A stretch of 36,697 nucleotides of DNA, taken from Prevotella sp. GTDB taxonomy: Bacteria; Bacteroidota; Bacteroidia; Bacteroidales; Bacteroidaceae. Positions 1-8,030 of this stretch are shown one piece after another. The notes under the pieces were generated by a model, which had not been told where the DNA came from, did no database searches, and saw only the letters and a program-made list of their open reading frames with translations. Both the position numbers and the translations under genes were made by a program. The stretch spans positions 1-36,697 of the forward strand of contig JAFVFY010000054.1 of NCBI GenBank assembly GCA_017475265.1, in the 5' to 3' direction. Every line of letters begins with the position of its first letter. The stretch's first letter is position 1.

Positions 1-97
1 ATCTCTGAACTCGAAGATCAAAGGCTTTAGGGCACAGGTACATGGGGTAGCTGATGTCCCATTCTTCATGTATCGTCTGTGCACTATTTTCGGATAG
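1..97 (+). CDS. Transposase, 3' end only (ISL3/ISAon1-like)
   Basis: An open frame enters from the left edge and ends at a TAG, giving about 31 residues. They include NSKIKGFRAQ and a few residues on VPFFMYRLCTIFG, just before the stop. This pattern (N-x-KIK-x-FR followed by FF-x-YR) is typical of the extreme C-terminus of ISL3-type DDE transposases, which in Bacteroidales are often labelled ISAon1 family. The catalytic part lies outside the window, so intactness cannot be judged. I could not define the right terminal inverted repeat in the bases that follow. The family call is from memory of C-terminal motifs. Confidence 0.6.
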   Translation, partial: SLNSKIKGFRAQVHGVADVPFFMYRLCTIFG

Positions 98-336
98 TTG
101 TCACAGGGTAGGCATCCACGGAAGAATTGAACTGCGCCATTATTCCCCGTCTTGCCTTTATTTCAGGCCGAATTGCGTTAATCTTCCAAAATCGCTTCGC
201 TTTTACAAGCTTTTTTCGTAACTTTGCCGATAAATCGTCGAAGTTACTCCGTCTCGGCAAAAAAAGAAACGAGTTTTCTTTGTTTTGCTCTCGACTTTTT
301 CGTAACTTTGCGCCGTCGAATCAAAAACAAGAAGCA
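98..336. other. Non-coding gap between transposase remnant and dockerin-like gene
   Basis: No convincing coding frame is present. The stretch holds two Bacteroidetes-type -7 boxes reading TAACTTTG, at 219-226 and 303-310, in the direction of the next gene. The first lies after an AT-rich run without a clear -33 box. The stretch may also contain the right end of the IS element, which I could not delimit. Confidence 0.4.
279..310 (+). promoter_or_regulatory. Bacteroidetes promoter for the dockerin-like gene
   Basis: TTTG at 279-282, a spacer of 20 bases, then TAACTTTG at 303-310. This matches the TTTG / TAnnTTTG consensus of the primary sigma factor in Bacteroidetes. Transcription would start about 20 bases ahead of the ATG at 337. 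Confidence 0.65.
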
Positions 337-1180
337 ATGGTGAATTATAAACATGGTATCTTTAGCTGGATGGTGATGCTCCTATTCACAATGTCAAAAC
401 GACGGCGCGGTCGACGTGGCCGACATCTCCAGCATCATCAGCATCATGGCCAGTGCCAGATACTTCTATCTCGGCACCGCCCAGCCCACGGCAGACAACT
501 ACACGACGCTGCCCGGCGTGGTAGATTTCTACTCCTCCATCAGCGAGACGGCGGGAGAAATGGCCGTCATCGCCCCCGGCGAGACGCTCTACATGCTCTG
601 TCCGGCAAGCTGGACGGGCGTGGAAAACTTGACCATCGAGGACAACGTGGGTAACATAGTCGTATTCTCGGAGGATGTCGATGCTACGTCCATCCCAGGC
701 TATGTTATTTACAAGACGCAGCCGTGGAGCCACGCGGCGTTGGTGACTGTCAAGCTCAACACCGGCTACGTGGAAGTGAAGTCGGTAGACTACAGTACGA
801 TGACCACTTTCGACGGTACAATAGAAAAGGGAAAGGCCGAAATAGTCAATTATGACGACCAGAACTGCCTGAAGGTCAACGGAGCATCCAATGTCCGCAT
901 CATTGAAGGTTTCGAGGTCGAGCCGTTCACAGAGTACACCACGACCATCTGGGTAAAGTCTGACAAGAACGCTGTTTTCGATGTAGTCTTCTCCGGCAAC
1001 AGGATTAAGGGGAACGGCAATAACGGACGGTGGACTTTAAATGCCGGGCAATGGACAAAGATTACGGTCGTCGGCCAGCCTACAGAGAGTGAGACAGACG
1101 GCTACCTGAGAATTGAGAACTCCCGCTCCGCCACCATCTATATCTCAAAGGTGAAGGTAGGCTACTATCCGGAGCAATAG
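337..1180 (+). CDS. Secreted protein with dockerin-like half repeat, frameshifted after the signal peptide
   Basis: The ATG at 337 opens a signal-peptide-like N-terminus (charged start, then SWMVMLLFTM), but this frame does not hold the rest of the protein. The body (from about 401) lies one frame over: NDGAVDVADISSIISIMAS, a dockerin-type calcium-loop half repeat, then about 250 residues that end in a likely beta-sandwich (EPFTEYTTTIWVKSD ... ATIYISKVKVGYYPEQ) resembling a carbohydrate-binding fold. Removing one A from the AAAA run at 396-399 joins signal peptide and body. The body frame has a stop at 374-376 and no ATG before the dockerin motif; GTG at 416 is its first possible start. The gene is therefore either frameshifted or contains a sequencing indel. 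Binding function is inferred, not seen. Confidence 0.7.
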
Positions 1181-1217
1181 TGGAAGTCTGACAAATAATC
1201 CCTTACCTCATGGAGCT

Positions 1218-1250
1218 GGATTCAGGAAAAAGCAACTTTTTCCTGAATCC
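1218..1250. terminator. Perfect hairpin terminator after the dockerin-like gene
   Basis: GGATTCAGGAAAAAG and its exact complement form a 15-bp stem around a 3-base loop (CAA). The A/T-rich part of the stem supplies T runs in either direction. A third partial copy of the arm (TTTCAGGAAAAAG) follows at 1260-1272 and lies inside the spacer of the next promoter. Confidence 0.65.
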
Positions 1251-1252
1251 GC

Positions 1253-1283
1253 TTTGTTGTTTCAGGAAAAAGTCGTAACTTTG
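1253..1283 (+). promoter_or_regulatory. Consensus Bacteroidetes promoter for the AAA-ATPase-like gene
   Basis: TTTG at 1253-1256, exactly 19 bases, then TAACTTTG at 1276-1283. This is a full match to the Bacteroidetes consensus. It leaves a leader of roughly 55 bases made largely of the CGTAAAT repeat. Confidence 0.75.
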
Positions 1284-1293
1284 CCCCTGCAAA

Positions 1294-1339
1294 CCGTAAA
1301 TAGCAAAATCGCAAATCGTAAATTCGTAAATCGTAAATA
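1294..1339. repeat. CGTAAAT-type short tandem repeat in the 5' leader
   Basis: Degenerate tandem copies of a 7-8 base word close to TCGTAAAT occupy the leader up to the start codon at 1346. The same word family recurs between panC and panD, upstream of panC, within panC and within the gene at 27274-28275. Confidence 0.7.
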
Positions 1340-1345
1340 CATACG

Positions 1346-2923
1346 ATGGGCATATACATTAATAAGGGGAACGAGGGGTTCCGCCAGATTCGCAATAGCG
1401 AGTACATTGACAAGTCGGGGCTGATAGGCGTGGTGAACAAGACACTCTTCACGCGCCAGAAAATGAGTTGTGTGACACGCTGCCGCCGCTTCGGCAAGTC
1501 GATGGCCGCAGAGATGCTGGCCGCCTACTACGACCACTCATGTGACTCACGCAGCCTCTTCACCGACCTGGAGATAGCCGGCGACCCCACGTTTGAGCAG
1601 CATCTGAACAAGTACCCGGTCATATTCGTTGATATGACAACCTTTACATCCAACTGCAAGGACGAGGGTATAGTGACTAATTTCCAGGAAGAAATCATCA
1701 AGGATGTCAGCGCGGCTTATCCGCAGGTGAAATACCAGGAAGGCGACCACCTGATGAAATACCTGCAGCAGATTGTTTCTGCCACGGGCGACAGGTTTAT
1801 CATGATAATAGACGAATGGGATGCCGTATGCCGAGTCTTTGAGGACAAGCCGGAGGCAATGGACAAGTATCTCGACCTGCTGCGCCGCATGTTCAAGGAC
1901 ATTTCAGCCGTCGATGTCTTCGCAGGGGTTTATATGACGGGCATCCTGCCCATCAAGAAGTATAACACCCAGTCGGCCATGAACAACTTTCAGGAATATT
2001 CGATGGTAACAGCTGGGGCACTGGCTCCGTTCTTCGGCTTCACGAAGGATGAGGTTCGCCAGTTGGCCGAGAAGCACGGCATGGACTTCGACGAAATGGT
2101 GAAATGGTATGACGGCTACCAGATAGGGCCACAATCCTCGATGTTCAATCCCAATTCGGTGATGATGGCCCTCAGAGAGCAATGGTGCGAAAGCTACTGG
2201 GGCAAGACGGGAGCCACCAACTCCATTTCCACCTATATACAGATGAACTACGACGGTCTGAAGGACGACATCCTCCGTATGATTGCCGGTGAGCGTTGCG
2301 ACGTTGACCCCAAGGGCTTCAAGAACGACCTGACACAGATAAACACACGCGACGACGTGCTGACGGTGCTCATACACTTGGGCTATCTGAGTTACGACCG
2401 CCGTACGAAGGAGTGCTATATACCCAACATGGAGGTGCTGGGAGAGATGGAGAACGCCGTCCGCGGCAGCAAGTGGAAAGAGGTGGCCCGCGCCCTTGAA
2501 AACTCGAAGCGGCTGGTGGATGCCACCCTGCACGGCGACCAACAGACCGTGGCACGCATGGTGGGCGAAGCACATACGGCGAACACCAGCCTGATAACAT
2601 ACAGCAACGAGAACAGCATGGCCTGCGTGCTCGCTATTGCCTACTACTACGCCCATGCTGACTACATCTTCCACCGCGAATATCAGTCGGGGCTGGGCTT
2701 CGCCGATCTCGTGCTCATGCCGCGAAAGAACGTCAGCAAGCCCGCCATCATCGTAGAACTGAAATACGGACACTCCACTGAAGAAGCTATTAACCAGATA
2801 AAAGACCGCCACTACACCGACAAGGTGGCCGAGTACACCGGCGACATACTCCTCGTGGGCATCAACTACGACCGAGACACAAAGGAGCACACCTGCCAGA
2901 TAGAGCGGTGGCACAAGGAGTGA
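1346..2923 (+). CDS. AAA-ATPase-like / PD-(D/E)XK nuclease domain protein
   Basis: A 525-residue protein with the layout of the Bacteroidetes-expanded family AAA-ATPase_like (PF09820) plus PDDEXK_9 (PF08011, formerly DUF1703). The N-terminus (YINKGNEGFRQIRNSEYIDKS) and the degenerate P-loop RRFGKSM, near residue 49, are typical, as is the Walker-B-like IMIIDEWDAV near residue 155. Near the C-terminus, GLGFADLVL followed by IIVELKYG supplies the D and E-x-K of the PD-(D/E)XK fold. Family members are abundant in gut Bacteroidales; their function is not established, though a link to mobile elements or defence has been suspected. It sits alone behind its own promoter, near a transposase remnant. 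The start is ATG directly after the leader repeat. The protein looks intact. Confidence 0.88.
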   Translation: MGIYINKGNEGFRQIRNSEYIDKSGLIGVVNKTLFTRQKMSCVTRCRRFGKSMAAEMLAAYYDHSCDSRSLFTDLEIAGDPTFEQHLNKYPVIFVDMTTFTSNCKDEGIVTNFQEEIIKDVSAAYPQVKYQEGDHLMKYLQQIVSATGDRFIMIIDEWDAVCRVFEDKPEAMDKYLDLLRRMFKDISAVDVFAGVYMTGILPIKKYNTQSAMNNFQEYSMVTAGALAPFFGFTKDEVRQLAEKHGMDFDEMVKWYDGYQIGPQSSMFNPNSVMMALREQWCESYWGKTGATNSISTYIQMNYDGLKDDILRMIAGERCDVDPKGFKNDLTQINTRDDVLTVLIHLGYLSYDRRTKECYIPNMEVLGEMENAVRGSKWKEVARALENSKRLVDATLHGDQQTVARMVGEAHTANTSLITYSNENSMACVLAIAYYYAHADYIFHREYQSGLGFADLVLMPRKNVSKPAIIVELKYGHSTEEAINQIKDRHYTDKVAEYTGDILLVGINYDRDTKEHTCQIERWHKE

Positions 2924-2984
2924 GTTACTGCAACAGATGGCGGAAGAATAAGACTGACGACTAACTGTTGGGCTTCACGGCTGA

Positions 2985-3024
2985 GACCGTCGGAATCTCG
3001 AAACGAAGTGAGATTCTCACGGTC
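2985..3024. terminator. Hairpin downstream of the AAA-ATPase-like gene
   Basis: GACCGTCGGAATCTC and a near-exact complement (two mismatches) form a 15-bp stem with a 10-base loop. No T run follows, so it is either a weak terminator or another kind of palindromic repeat. Confidence 0.4.
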
Positions 3025-3094
3025 ATCGATGCTTATCCCTTTGTCAGAACATTGTCAGAAGGCTTCCCTCAAATATGAAAGTATGTGAAATAAA

Positions 3095-3125
3095 TTGGCT
3101 GTTACAATAATAATAAGTACCTTTG
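3095..3125 (+). promoter_or_regulatory. Promoter of glyS
   Basis: TTGG at 3095-3098, 19 bases, then TACCTTTG at 3118-3125. The predicted leader is about 130 bases and contains the whole inverted repeat that follows. Confidence 0.7.
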
Positions 3126-3136
3126 CAGCCGCAAAA

Positions 3137-3250
3137 GCCCCCTAAGATAGGGGGTTGGGGGTCTGAACAGGCGCAGACCTTGGTTAATTAACAATAGAAG
3201 AATGGTCTGATGTACGTCTGTTCAGACCCCCCCCCCCTAACTTAGGGGGC
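3137..3250 (+). promoter_or_regulatory. Long inverted repeat in the glyS 5' UTR with a C11 tract
   Basis: The left arm (3137-3170) begins GCCCCCTAAGATAGGGGG and ends GTCTGAACAG. The right arm (3218-3250) is nearly its complement and ends CTTAGGGGGC. Together they form a stem of about 33 bp with few mismatches around a 47-base loop. The right arm contains a run of 11 C at 3227-3237 and an AGGGGG at 3244-3249, eight bases ahead of the ATG. Folding would bury the region just before the start codon. Whether this regulates translation or is a dispersed GC-rich palindrome is open. A shorter, similar GC-rich element lies within fbp (26083-26112). Confidence 0.6.
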
Positions 3251-3257
3251 TTAGACT

Positions 3258-4796
3258 ATGGCACAAGAAGACGTTTTCAAGAAGATTGTTTCCCATTGCA
3301 AGGAATATGGGTACGTGTTTCCCTCAAGTGAAATCTACGACGGACTGGGAGCCGTATATGACTACGGACAGAACGGCGTGGAACTGAAGAACAACATCAA
3401 GCAGTACTGGTGGAAGGCCATGACCATGCTCCACGAGAACATCGTGGGTATCGACAGCGCCATCTTCATGCACCCGACGATTTGGAAGGCCTCAGGCCAC
3501 GTGGATGCCTTCAACGACCCACTCATAGACAACCGCGACTCGAAGAAACGCTACCGCGCCGACGTACTCATCGAGGACCAGATAGCCAAGTACGACGAGA
3601 AGATACAGAAGGAAGTAGAGAAGGCCCGCAAGCGCTTTGGCGACGCCTTCAACGAGGAGCAGTACCTGGCTACCTCACCCCGCGTGGCTGAGACGAAGGC
3701 CAAGCGCGATGCGCTCCATGAGCGTTATGCTGCCGCCATGCAAGGACCCGACCTCGAAGAGCTGAAGCAGATCATCCTCGACGAGGAGATTGTCGACCCC
3801 ATCAGCGGCACGAAGAACTGGACCGACGTGCGCCAGTTCAACCTGATGTTCGCCACAGAGATGGGCTCGACCGCTGACGGCTCGATGAAGATTTACCTGC
3901 GTCCTGAGACGGCACAGGGCATTTTCGTGAACTACCTGAACGTGCAGAAGACCGGTCGCATGAAGATTCCCTTCGGCATCGCACAGATTGGCAAGGCCTT
4001 CCGCAACGAGATCGTGGCCCGCCAGTTCATCTTCCGCATGAGGGAGTTCGAGCAGATGGAGATGCAGTTCTTTGTGAAGCCCGGCACGGAGCTGGAGTGG
4101 TTTGCCAAGTGGAAGGAGACACGCATGAAGTGGCACCAGAACCTGGGCTTCGGCGCAGAGAACTACCGCTTCCACGACCACGACAAGCTGGCCCACTATG
4201 CCAACGCCGCCACCGACATTGAGTTCAAGATGCCGTTCGGCTTCAAGGAGGTGGAGGGCATCCACAGCCGCACGAACTTCGACCTCTCGCAGCACGAGAA
4301 GTTCTCGGGCAAGAGCATCAAGTACTTCGACCCGATGACCAACGAGAGCTACACGCCGTTTGTCATTGAGACCTCCATCGGCGTAGACCGTATGTTCCTG
4401 AGCATCATGTGCCACGCCTACGACGAGGAGAAGCTAGAGAACGGCGAAACCCGCGTGGTGCTGAAACTGCCCGCAGCCTTGGCTCCCGTGAAGTGTGCCG
4501 TCATGCCGCTGGTGAAGAAGGACGGTCTGCCCGAGAAGGCCCGCGAGATCATCGATTCGCTGAAGTACCACTTCACCTGCCAGTACGACGAGAAGGACTC
4601 TATCGGCAAGCGCTACCGCCGCCAGGATGCCATCGGCACGCCCTACTGCGTCACCGTCGACCACGACACGCTGAAGGACAACTGCGTCACTCTCCGCTTC
4701 CGCGACACCATGGAGCAGGAGCGCGTGGCCATCGACCAGCTGAACGGCATCATCGAGGACAAGGTCAGCCTTACCTCGCTGCTGAAGAAACTCTGA
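3258..4796 (+). CDS. glyS: Glycine--tRNA ligase (dimeric, class II)
   Basis: A cytosolic enzyme that charges tRNA-Gly with glycine. The 512 residues fit the single-chain alpha2 type used by Bacteroidetes. Visible landmarks are GLGAVYDYGQNG near the N-terminus, the YLRPETAQGIFVNYLN block, class II motif 2 (IGKAFRNEI ... FRMREFEQMEMQ) and motif 3 near PFVIETSIGVDRMFLS. The C-terminal anticodon-binding domain follows (LAPVKCAVMPLVKKD to the end). The protein looks complete. The ATG is preceded by AGGGGG, but that sequence lies in the UTR stem, so access to it may be controlled. The gene stands alone; the next gene is separated by a palindromic repeat. Confidence 0.97.
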   Translation: MAQEDVFKKIVSHCKEYGYVFPSSEIYDGLGAVYDYGQNGVELKNNIKQYWWKAMTMLHENIVGIDSAIFMHPTIWKASGHVDAFNDPLIDNRDSKKRYRADVLIEDQIAKYDEKIQKEVEKARKRFGDAFNEEQYLATSPRVAETKAKRDALHERYAAAMQGPDLEELKQIILDEEIVDPISGTKNWTDVRQFNLMFATEMGSTADGSMKIYLRPETAQGIFVNYLNVQKTGRMKIPFGIAQIGKAFRNEIVARQFIFRMREFEQMEMQFFVKPGTELEWFAKWKETRMKWHQNLGFGAENYRFHDHDKLAHYANAATDIEFKMPFGFKEVEGIHSRTNFDLSQHEKFSGKSIKYFDPMTNESYTPFVIETSIGVDRMFLSIMCHAYDEEKLENGETRVVLKLPAALAPVKCAVMPLVKKDGLPEKAREIIDSLKYHFTCQYDEKDSIGKRYRRQDAIGTPYCVTVDHDTLKDNCVTLRFRDTMEQERVAIDQLNGIIEDKVSLTSLLKKL

Positions 4797-4810
4797 TTTT
4801 TTTATAACGA

Positions 4811-4911
4811 CCACAGATTACGCAGATTAAACAGATTTTCTCTTGGATTTATCAAGGATTACACAGATTGCTACGCGGAGGAAAAATCTGTGAAATCTGC
4901 GAAATCTGTGG
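4811..4911. repeat. AATCTGT palindromic repeat element
   Basis: CCACAGATTACGCAGATTAA continues to 4839 and is mirrored at 4883-4911 with three mismatches over 29 bases, leaving a 43-base loop. It is built from the word AATCTG(T/C), closely related to the AATCCGT word of the repeats at 22076-22246, 28804-28860, 31997-32085 and 36451-36542. It lies between glyS and the FKBP gene and may act as a terminator. Confidence 0.65.
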
Positions 4912-4935
4912 TAGAAAAACTTGGATAATAAATAA

Positions 4936-5559
4936 ATGGCAGGTAAAACGCTCAATATTTTTCTAATTCTTTTGGCTTTGGGGTTAAGCGCCTGTTCGGA
5001 GTCTGCATCGGACGACGACGAGTATGCCAACTGGCAGCTGCGTAACGAGCAGTACCTTGCTGCCGTGGTCAACGATTCTTTGAAGAAGACAGGGTGGCAG
5101 CGCATCAAGAACTATTCGCTGAACCCTGACACGGAGGGCAAGACCTCGGAATACATCTATGTGAAGGTTATTGAGAGTGGTGACCCGTCGGGTGACCTGC
5201 CCGCCTTCACCGACTCGGCACGCGTGGCCTACCAGGGGCGGCTCATCCCCTCCAAGACCTACCCCGAAGGCAAGGTCTTCGATGGCACCGTCTTTGGCAC
5301 CTATAACAACAAGACCAACGCCAACGCCAAGTTCCTGATTTCCAACTCGTCGATGATTAGTGGCTTCAGCACCGCCCTCCAGCACATGCGCCGTGGCGAC
5401 CACTGGCGCGTCTACATTCCCACAGAACTGGCCTACGGCGCAACAGGCAGCGGCACAAGTGTTCCCGCCTTTAGCCTCCTCATCTTTGAGATGACCCTCA
5501 TCGACTTCAGCCCCGCCGGACAGGCCATGCCCGTCTGGAGTGCTAGGAGAGAGAGGTAA
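4936..5559 (+). CDS. FKBP-type peptidyl-prolyl cis-trans isomerase, lipoprotein
   Basis: A 207-residue protein with a lipoprotein signal ending in LSAC (Cys20), so it is probably anchored in the envelope. The acidic stretch SDDDEY follows, then a linker of about 80 residues. The FKBP domain occupies roughly residues 85-195: ARVAYQGRL, GKVFDGTVFG, GFSTALQHMRRGDHWRVYIP, ELAYG and AFSLLIFEMTLIDF. These are the usual FKBP core and flap elements. It would catalyse prolyl isomerisation during folding of periplasmic or surface proteins. The arrangement lipoprotein signal, spacer, FKBP is common in Bacteroidales. The short C-terminal tail (VWSARRER) is not part of the domain. Confidence 0.9.
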   Translation: MAGKTLNIFLILLALGLSACSESASDDDEYANWQLRNEQYLAAVVNDSLKKTGWQRIKNYSLNPDTEGKTSEYIYVKVIESGDPSGDLPAFTDSARVAYQGRLIPSKTYPEGKVFDGTVFGTYNNKTNANAKFLISNSSMISGFSTALQHMRRGDHWRVYIPTELAYGATGSGTSVPAFSLLIFEMTLIDFSPAGQAMPVWSARRER

Positions 5560-5582
5560 ATGTAAAGGCAACTTTCTTATTT

Positions 5583-6238
5583 ATGATACGCCAACGTGTA
5601 TTTTTACTTTACGCACTTTTCCTTCTGCTACCGTCGTACGCATTAGCAGAAGAAAGGAACAAGACGACATCGCTGGAAAGTGGCGAGATGCTGACGTTGC
5701 CCGACCTTCCCTACTTTATTAAAAAAGGGCTGTGCATGAACTTCCATGCAAGCATTGAGACATTCGGCAAGATTTTTATCGGCAAGGGATATGGCCAGTA
5801 TCGCGGTGACTGGCTGGAGATAAGCGAGACGGCCATTACCCATCAGCATTTTGAACGAGAGCTCATCAACCGTGCGACCGTCGTCCACGGCTTGTCTATC
5901 ATTAATGACATTGACATCTCCATGACAGGCGACAACGACGGTCACCTCCACGTCGTGCTTCAGTCAGACGGCGAACGTGGCATGAAGGCTATCTCTATTC
6001 TGACAACGTACATCCCACTGATTTAGGTGCCCAGGCACTTGCTAGACAGGTACTGCTAGACTTCCCAGAGATAAAAGGGATTGAAGAAAATGCAATTGAC
6101 GTCTGTCCTATACATGAGAAGACGGCCAAATCATCCACGTACACTAGCCTGGCCGGCAAACGACTACCGACTCCATCAAAGGGGCTTAACATCTTTAAGA
6201 TGAGTGATGGAACCGTGCGGAAAGTCCTGGTGAAATAG
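5583..6238 (+). pseudogene. SGNH/GDSL-type hydrolase remnant with internal deletion and frameshift
   Basis: The ATG at 5583 starts a signal peptide (FLLYALFLLLPSYALA) and an N-terminal segment of about 120 residues; that frame stops at 6026. In another frame, just past 5990, the chain continues as YSDNVHPTDLGAQALARQVL, the D-x-x-H block V of SGNH hydrolases. It ends with KGLNIFKMSDGTVRKVLVK, a Prevotella C-terminal sorting-type tail, at the TAG of 6236-6238. The GDSL serine block and the middle of the catalytic domain are absent. The simplest reading is a deletion with a frame change near 5985-6005, leaving both ends of one gene. The N-terminal product may still be made but cannot be a hydrolase. 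Confidence 0.72.
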
Positions 6239-6240
6239 TT

Positions 6241-7965
6241 TTATTCTTTGAAAAGCAGTTTGCGGTCGCGCTGCGCTGACGGGCGGGTCCACTCTTCGGG
6301 CGTGAACCGCCAGTTGTTATTGGGCCGTGGCGTCACCATTCCCTTCTGCTCAATGTATTGCATGATGTAGTGCCGAAGGTCAAGGGGCGACTGGTAGATG
6401 ATGCGGTTGTCTATGTCGGCCTTTTCTATGCCGGCACCCTTTGTCAGGAGGTCGCCGCCACCGTTGCCGCGATAGCTGTTCATCACCACCTTAAACTCAT
6501 GGTCTGGAAGGAAGGGCGTGCCGTCGGCCATGCTGAGGATGCGCACCTTCTGTCCTTCGGGCTTCGTCACGTCCACCTCGTAGTTGATGCCGGCGGCAGA
6601 GTCGAAGTTAAACGTATAGTTACGGAACCCCATGCGCTGCTGGTCGCCCTGCGACTCGTCGTTGAGCAGCAACAGGTGGTCGTCAGGACCGTGCATGGTG
6701 TTCACCCAGCGGGCATAGCTCTCCTCAAGGAAGGCGCGCACCTCACGCCCGGTCATGCGGAGCACGTAGTACTGGTTCTCAAAACGGTAGAGCTTGAACA
6801 TATCGGCCACGGTGACAACGCCAGCCTCTATCCTGCTGTCGAAGGACAGCGGGGCGTTGAACGAAATGTCGGCCCCGGAAATCTCCAGCTGCACGTTGTG
6901 GATGAAGTCGGTGAAGGCCGACGAGCCGAAATAGCAGTCGCGGGTAGTGGCCCCTTCGGCGAAGCAACCTATGCGACGGCTCACGAAGGCGCTGATACTG
7001 TCTATCTGAGGTTGGAAGTGCCGCACCATCTGCTTGTCCACCTTCTCGTTACGCACGCTGACGATGTCGCCTGTGATGTTTTTCCCGATGACCTTCCCCT
7101 GTTCGTCTAGCGTCAGCTCAATCTGCGCATCAGCGACGCTGAGCGCCCAGCAGGAGGGGTTGAGGGTGAGCACGTTGCCAATCCTCCCGTTATACTGAAT
7201 GTGGTCGTGACCGAAGAAGATAATGTCGAACCCCGGCACCTCACGTGCCACACGTGCCGTTGCATCCTCTTCTAAGCCACCGGGCAAGGTCATGCCGCCC
7301 TCCCAGCCGCTATGGAAGAGTCCGATGACTAGGTCGGGGTTCTCCTTTTCCCGCACCACCTGCATCCACTTGCGGGCACAGCCCACCATCTCCTCGAACT
7401 CCAGCCCGGCCCACAGCGACTCGTTGAGCCAGCAGGCTATCGTAGGCGTGAGCATACCGATAACAGCAATCTTCACGCCGTCACGCTCCAGGACGGTGTA
7501 GGGTCTGAGGTATGGCTTGCCCGTAACCCTGTCCACAATGTTGGCTCCCACGACGGGACATTTCACCTCGCCTATCCACTTGTCGTAGACTTGATGGCCA
7601 GTCTCCACATCGTGGTTGCCAAAAGCCTCCACGTCGTAGCCCATGTAGTTCACCACCTGTGCCGCGATGTTCTCGCGGCTGGTCTCCACAAAGTTCGACC
7701 AGTAGCACGTGGGCTGTCCCTGCAGTATGTCGCCATTGTCGAGCAGCAGCAACCGGTCGCCATACTCCCGCCGCAACCTATTAATATATGTATTCGCGCG
7801 CGCGAGGGTTCCCCTCAGCGGTTTGCGCTCCACAAAGTCATAGGGGAAGAAGCAACCGTGCACGTCGCTCGTCTCCACAATCCTCAACCTCACAGTTCTT
7901 TCAGCTCCCATGGCGCAAACAGAAATGCTTAGGGCAATACCAATCAGAAGAAAACATCTTTTCAT
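6241..7965 (-). CDS. 5'-nucleotidase / 2',3'-cyclic phosphodiesterase family metallophosphatase
   Basis: A 574-residue periplasmic enzyme with a signal peptide (FLLIGIALSISVCAMGA). The N-terminal metallophosphatase domain shows the metal-binding set D34-x-H36 (TSDVHG), LDNGD near 75-78, FGNHD at 115-118, FHSGWEGG, and FGHDH near residue 250. The C-terminal 5_nucleotid_C domain (about 330-530) carries YRFENQYYVLRMTG and NSYRGNGGGD. Such enzymes hydrolyse 5'-nucleotides, cyclic nucleotides or UDP-sugars to scavenge nucleosides and phosphate; which substrate applies is not visible. Its stop lies 2 bases past the end of the plus-strand SGNH remnant (tail to tail). Confidence 0.92.
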   Translation of the reverse strand: MKRCFLLIGIALSISVCAMGAERTVRLRIVETSDVHGCFFPYDFVERKPLRGTLARANTYINRLRREYGDRLLLLDNGDILQGQPTCYWSNFVETSRENIAAQVVNYMGYDVEAFGNHDVETGHQVYDKWIGEVKCPVVGANIVDRVTGKPYLRPYTVLERDGVKIAVIGMLTPTIACWLNESLWAGLEFEEMVGCARKWMQVVREKENPDLVIGLFHSGWEGGMTLPGGLEEDATARVAREVPGFDIIFFGHDHIQYNGRIGNVLTLNPSCWALSVADAQIELTLDEQGKVIGKNITGDIVSVRNEKVDKQMVRHFQPQIDSISAFVSRRIGCFAEGATTRDCYFGSSAFTDFIHNVQLEISGADISFNAPLSFDSRIEAGVVTVADMFKLYRFENQYYVLRMTGREVRAFLEESYARWVNTMHGPDDHLLLLNDESQGDQQRMGFRNYTFNFDSAAGINYEVDVTKPEGQKVRILSMADGTPFLPDHEFKVVMNSYRGNGGGDLLTKGAGIEKADIDNRIIYQSPLDLRHYIMQYIEQKGMVTPRPNNNWRFTPEEWTRPSAQRDRKLLFKE

Positions 7966-8030
7966 TACTTACCTAATGTAGGCTAAAAAAGCAAAACTAT
8001 GGTTTTGTTCAGCAAAAGCTATGGTTTTGC
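7966..8030 (-). promoter_or_regulatory. Leader of the nucleotidase gene with possible -7 box
   Basis: On the minus strand TAGTTTTG (7992-7999) fits TAnnTTTG, about 26 bases ahead of the start codon. No well-spaced -33 box is seen. The sequence contains partial copies of the adjacent 22-base repeat. Confidence 0.35.

Larger units (their letters stand above)
2924..3257. other. Gap before glyS: hairpin, promoter and long inverted repeat
   Basis: No gene is visible. The stretch contains a hairpin at 2985-3024, the glyS promoter at 3095-3125 and the inverted repeat at 3137-3250, each listed separately. Confidence 0.6.

Noticed and set aside
1904-2914. Long minus-strand open frame opposite the AAA-ATPase-like gene
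   Set aside because: It mirrors a well-supported gene; its residues show no domain and the codon pattern follows the opposite strand.
3137-3250. T-box riboswitch upstream of glyS
   Set aside because: No T-box sequence or specifier stem is recognisable, and T-boxes are not expected in Bacteroidetes.
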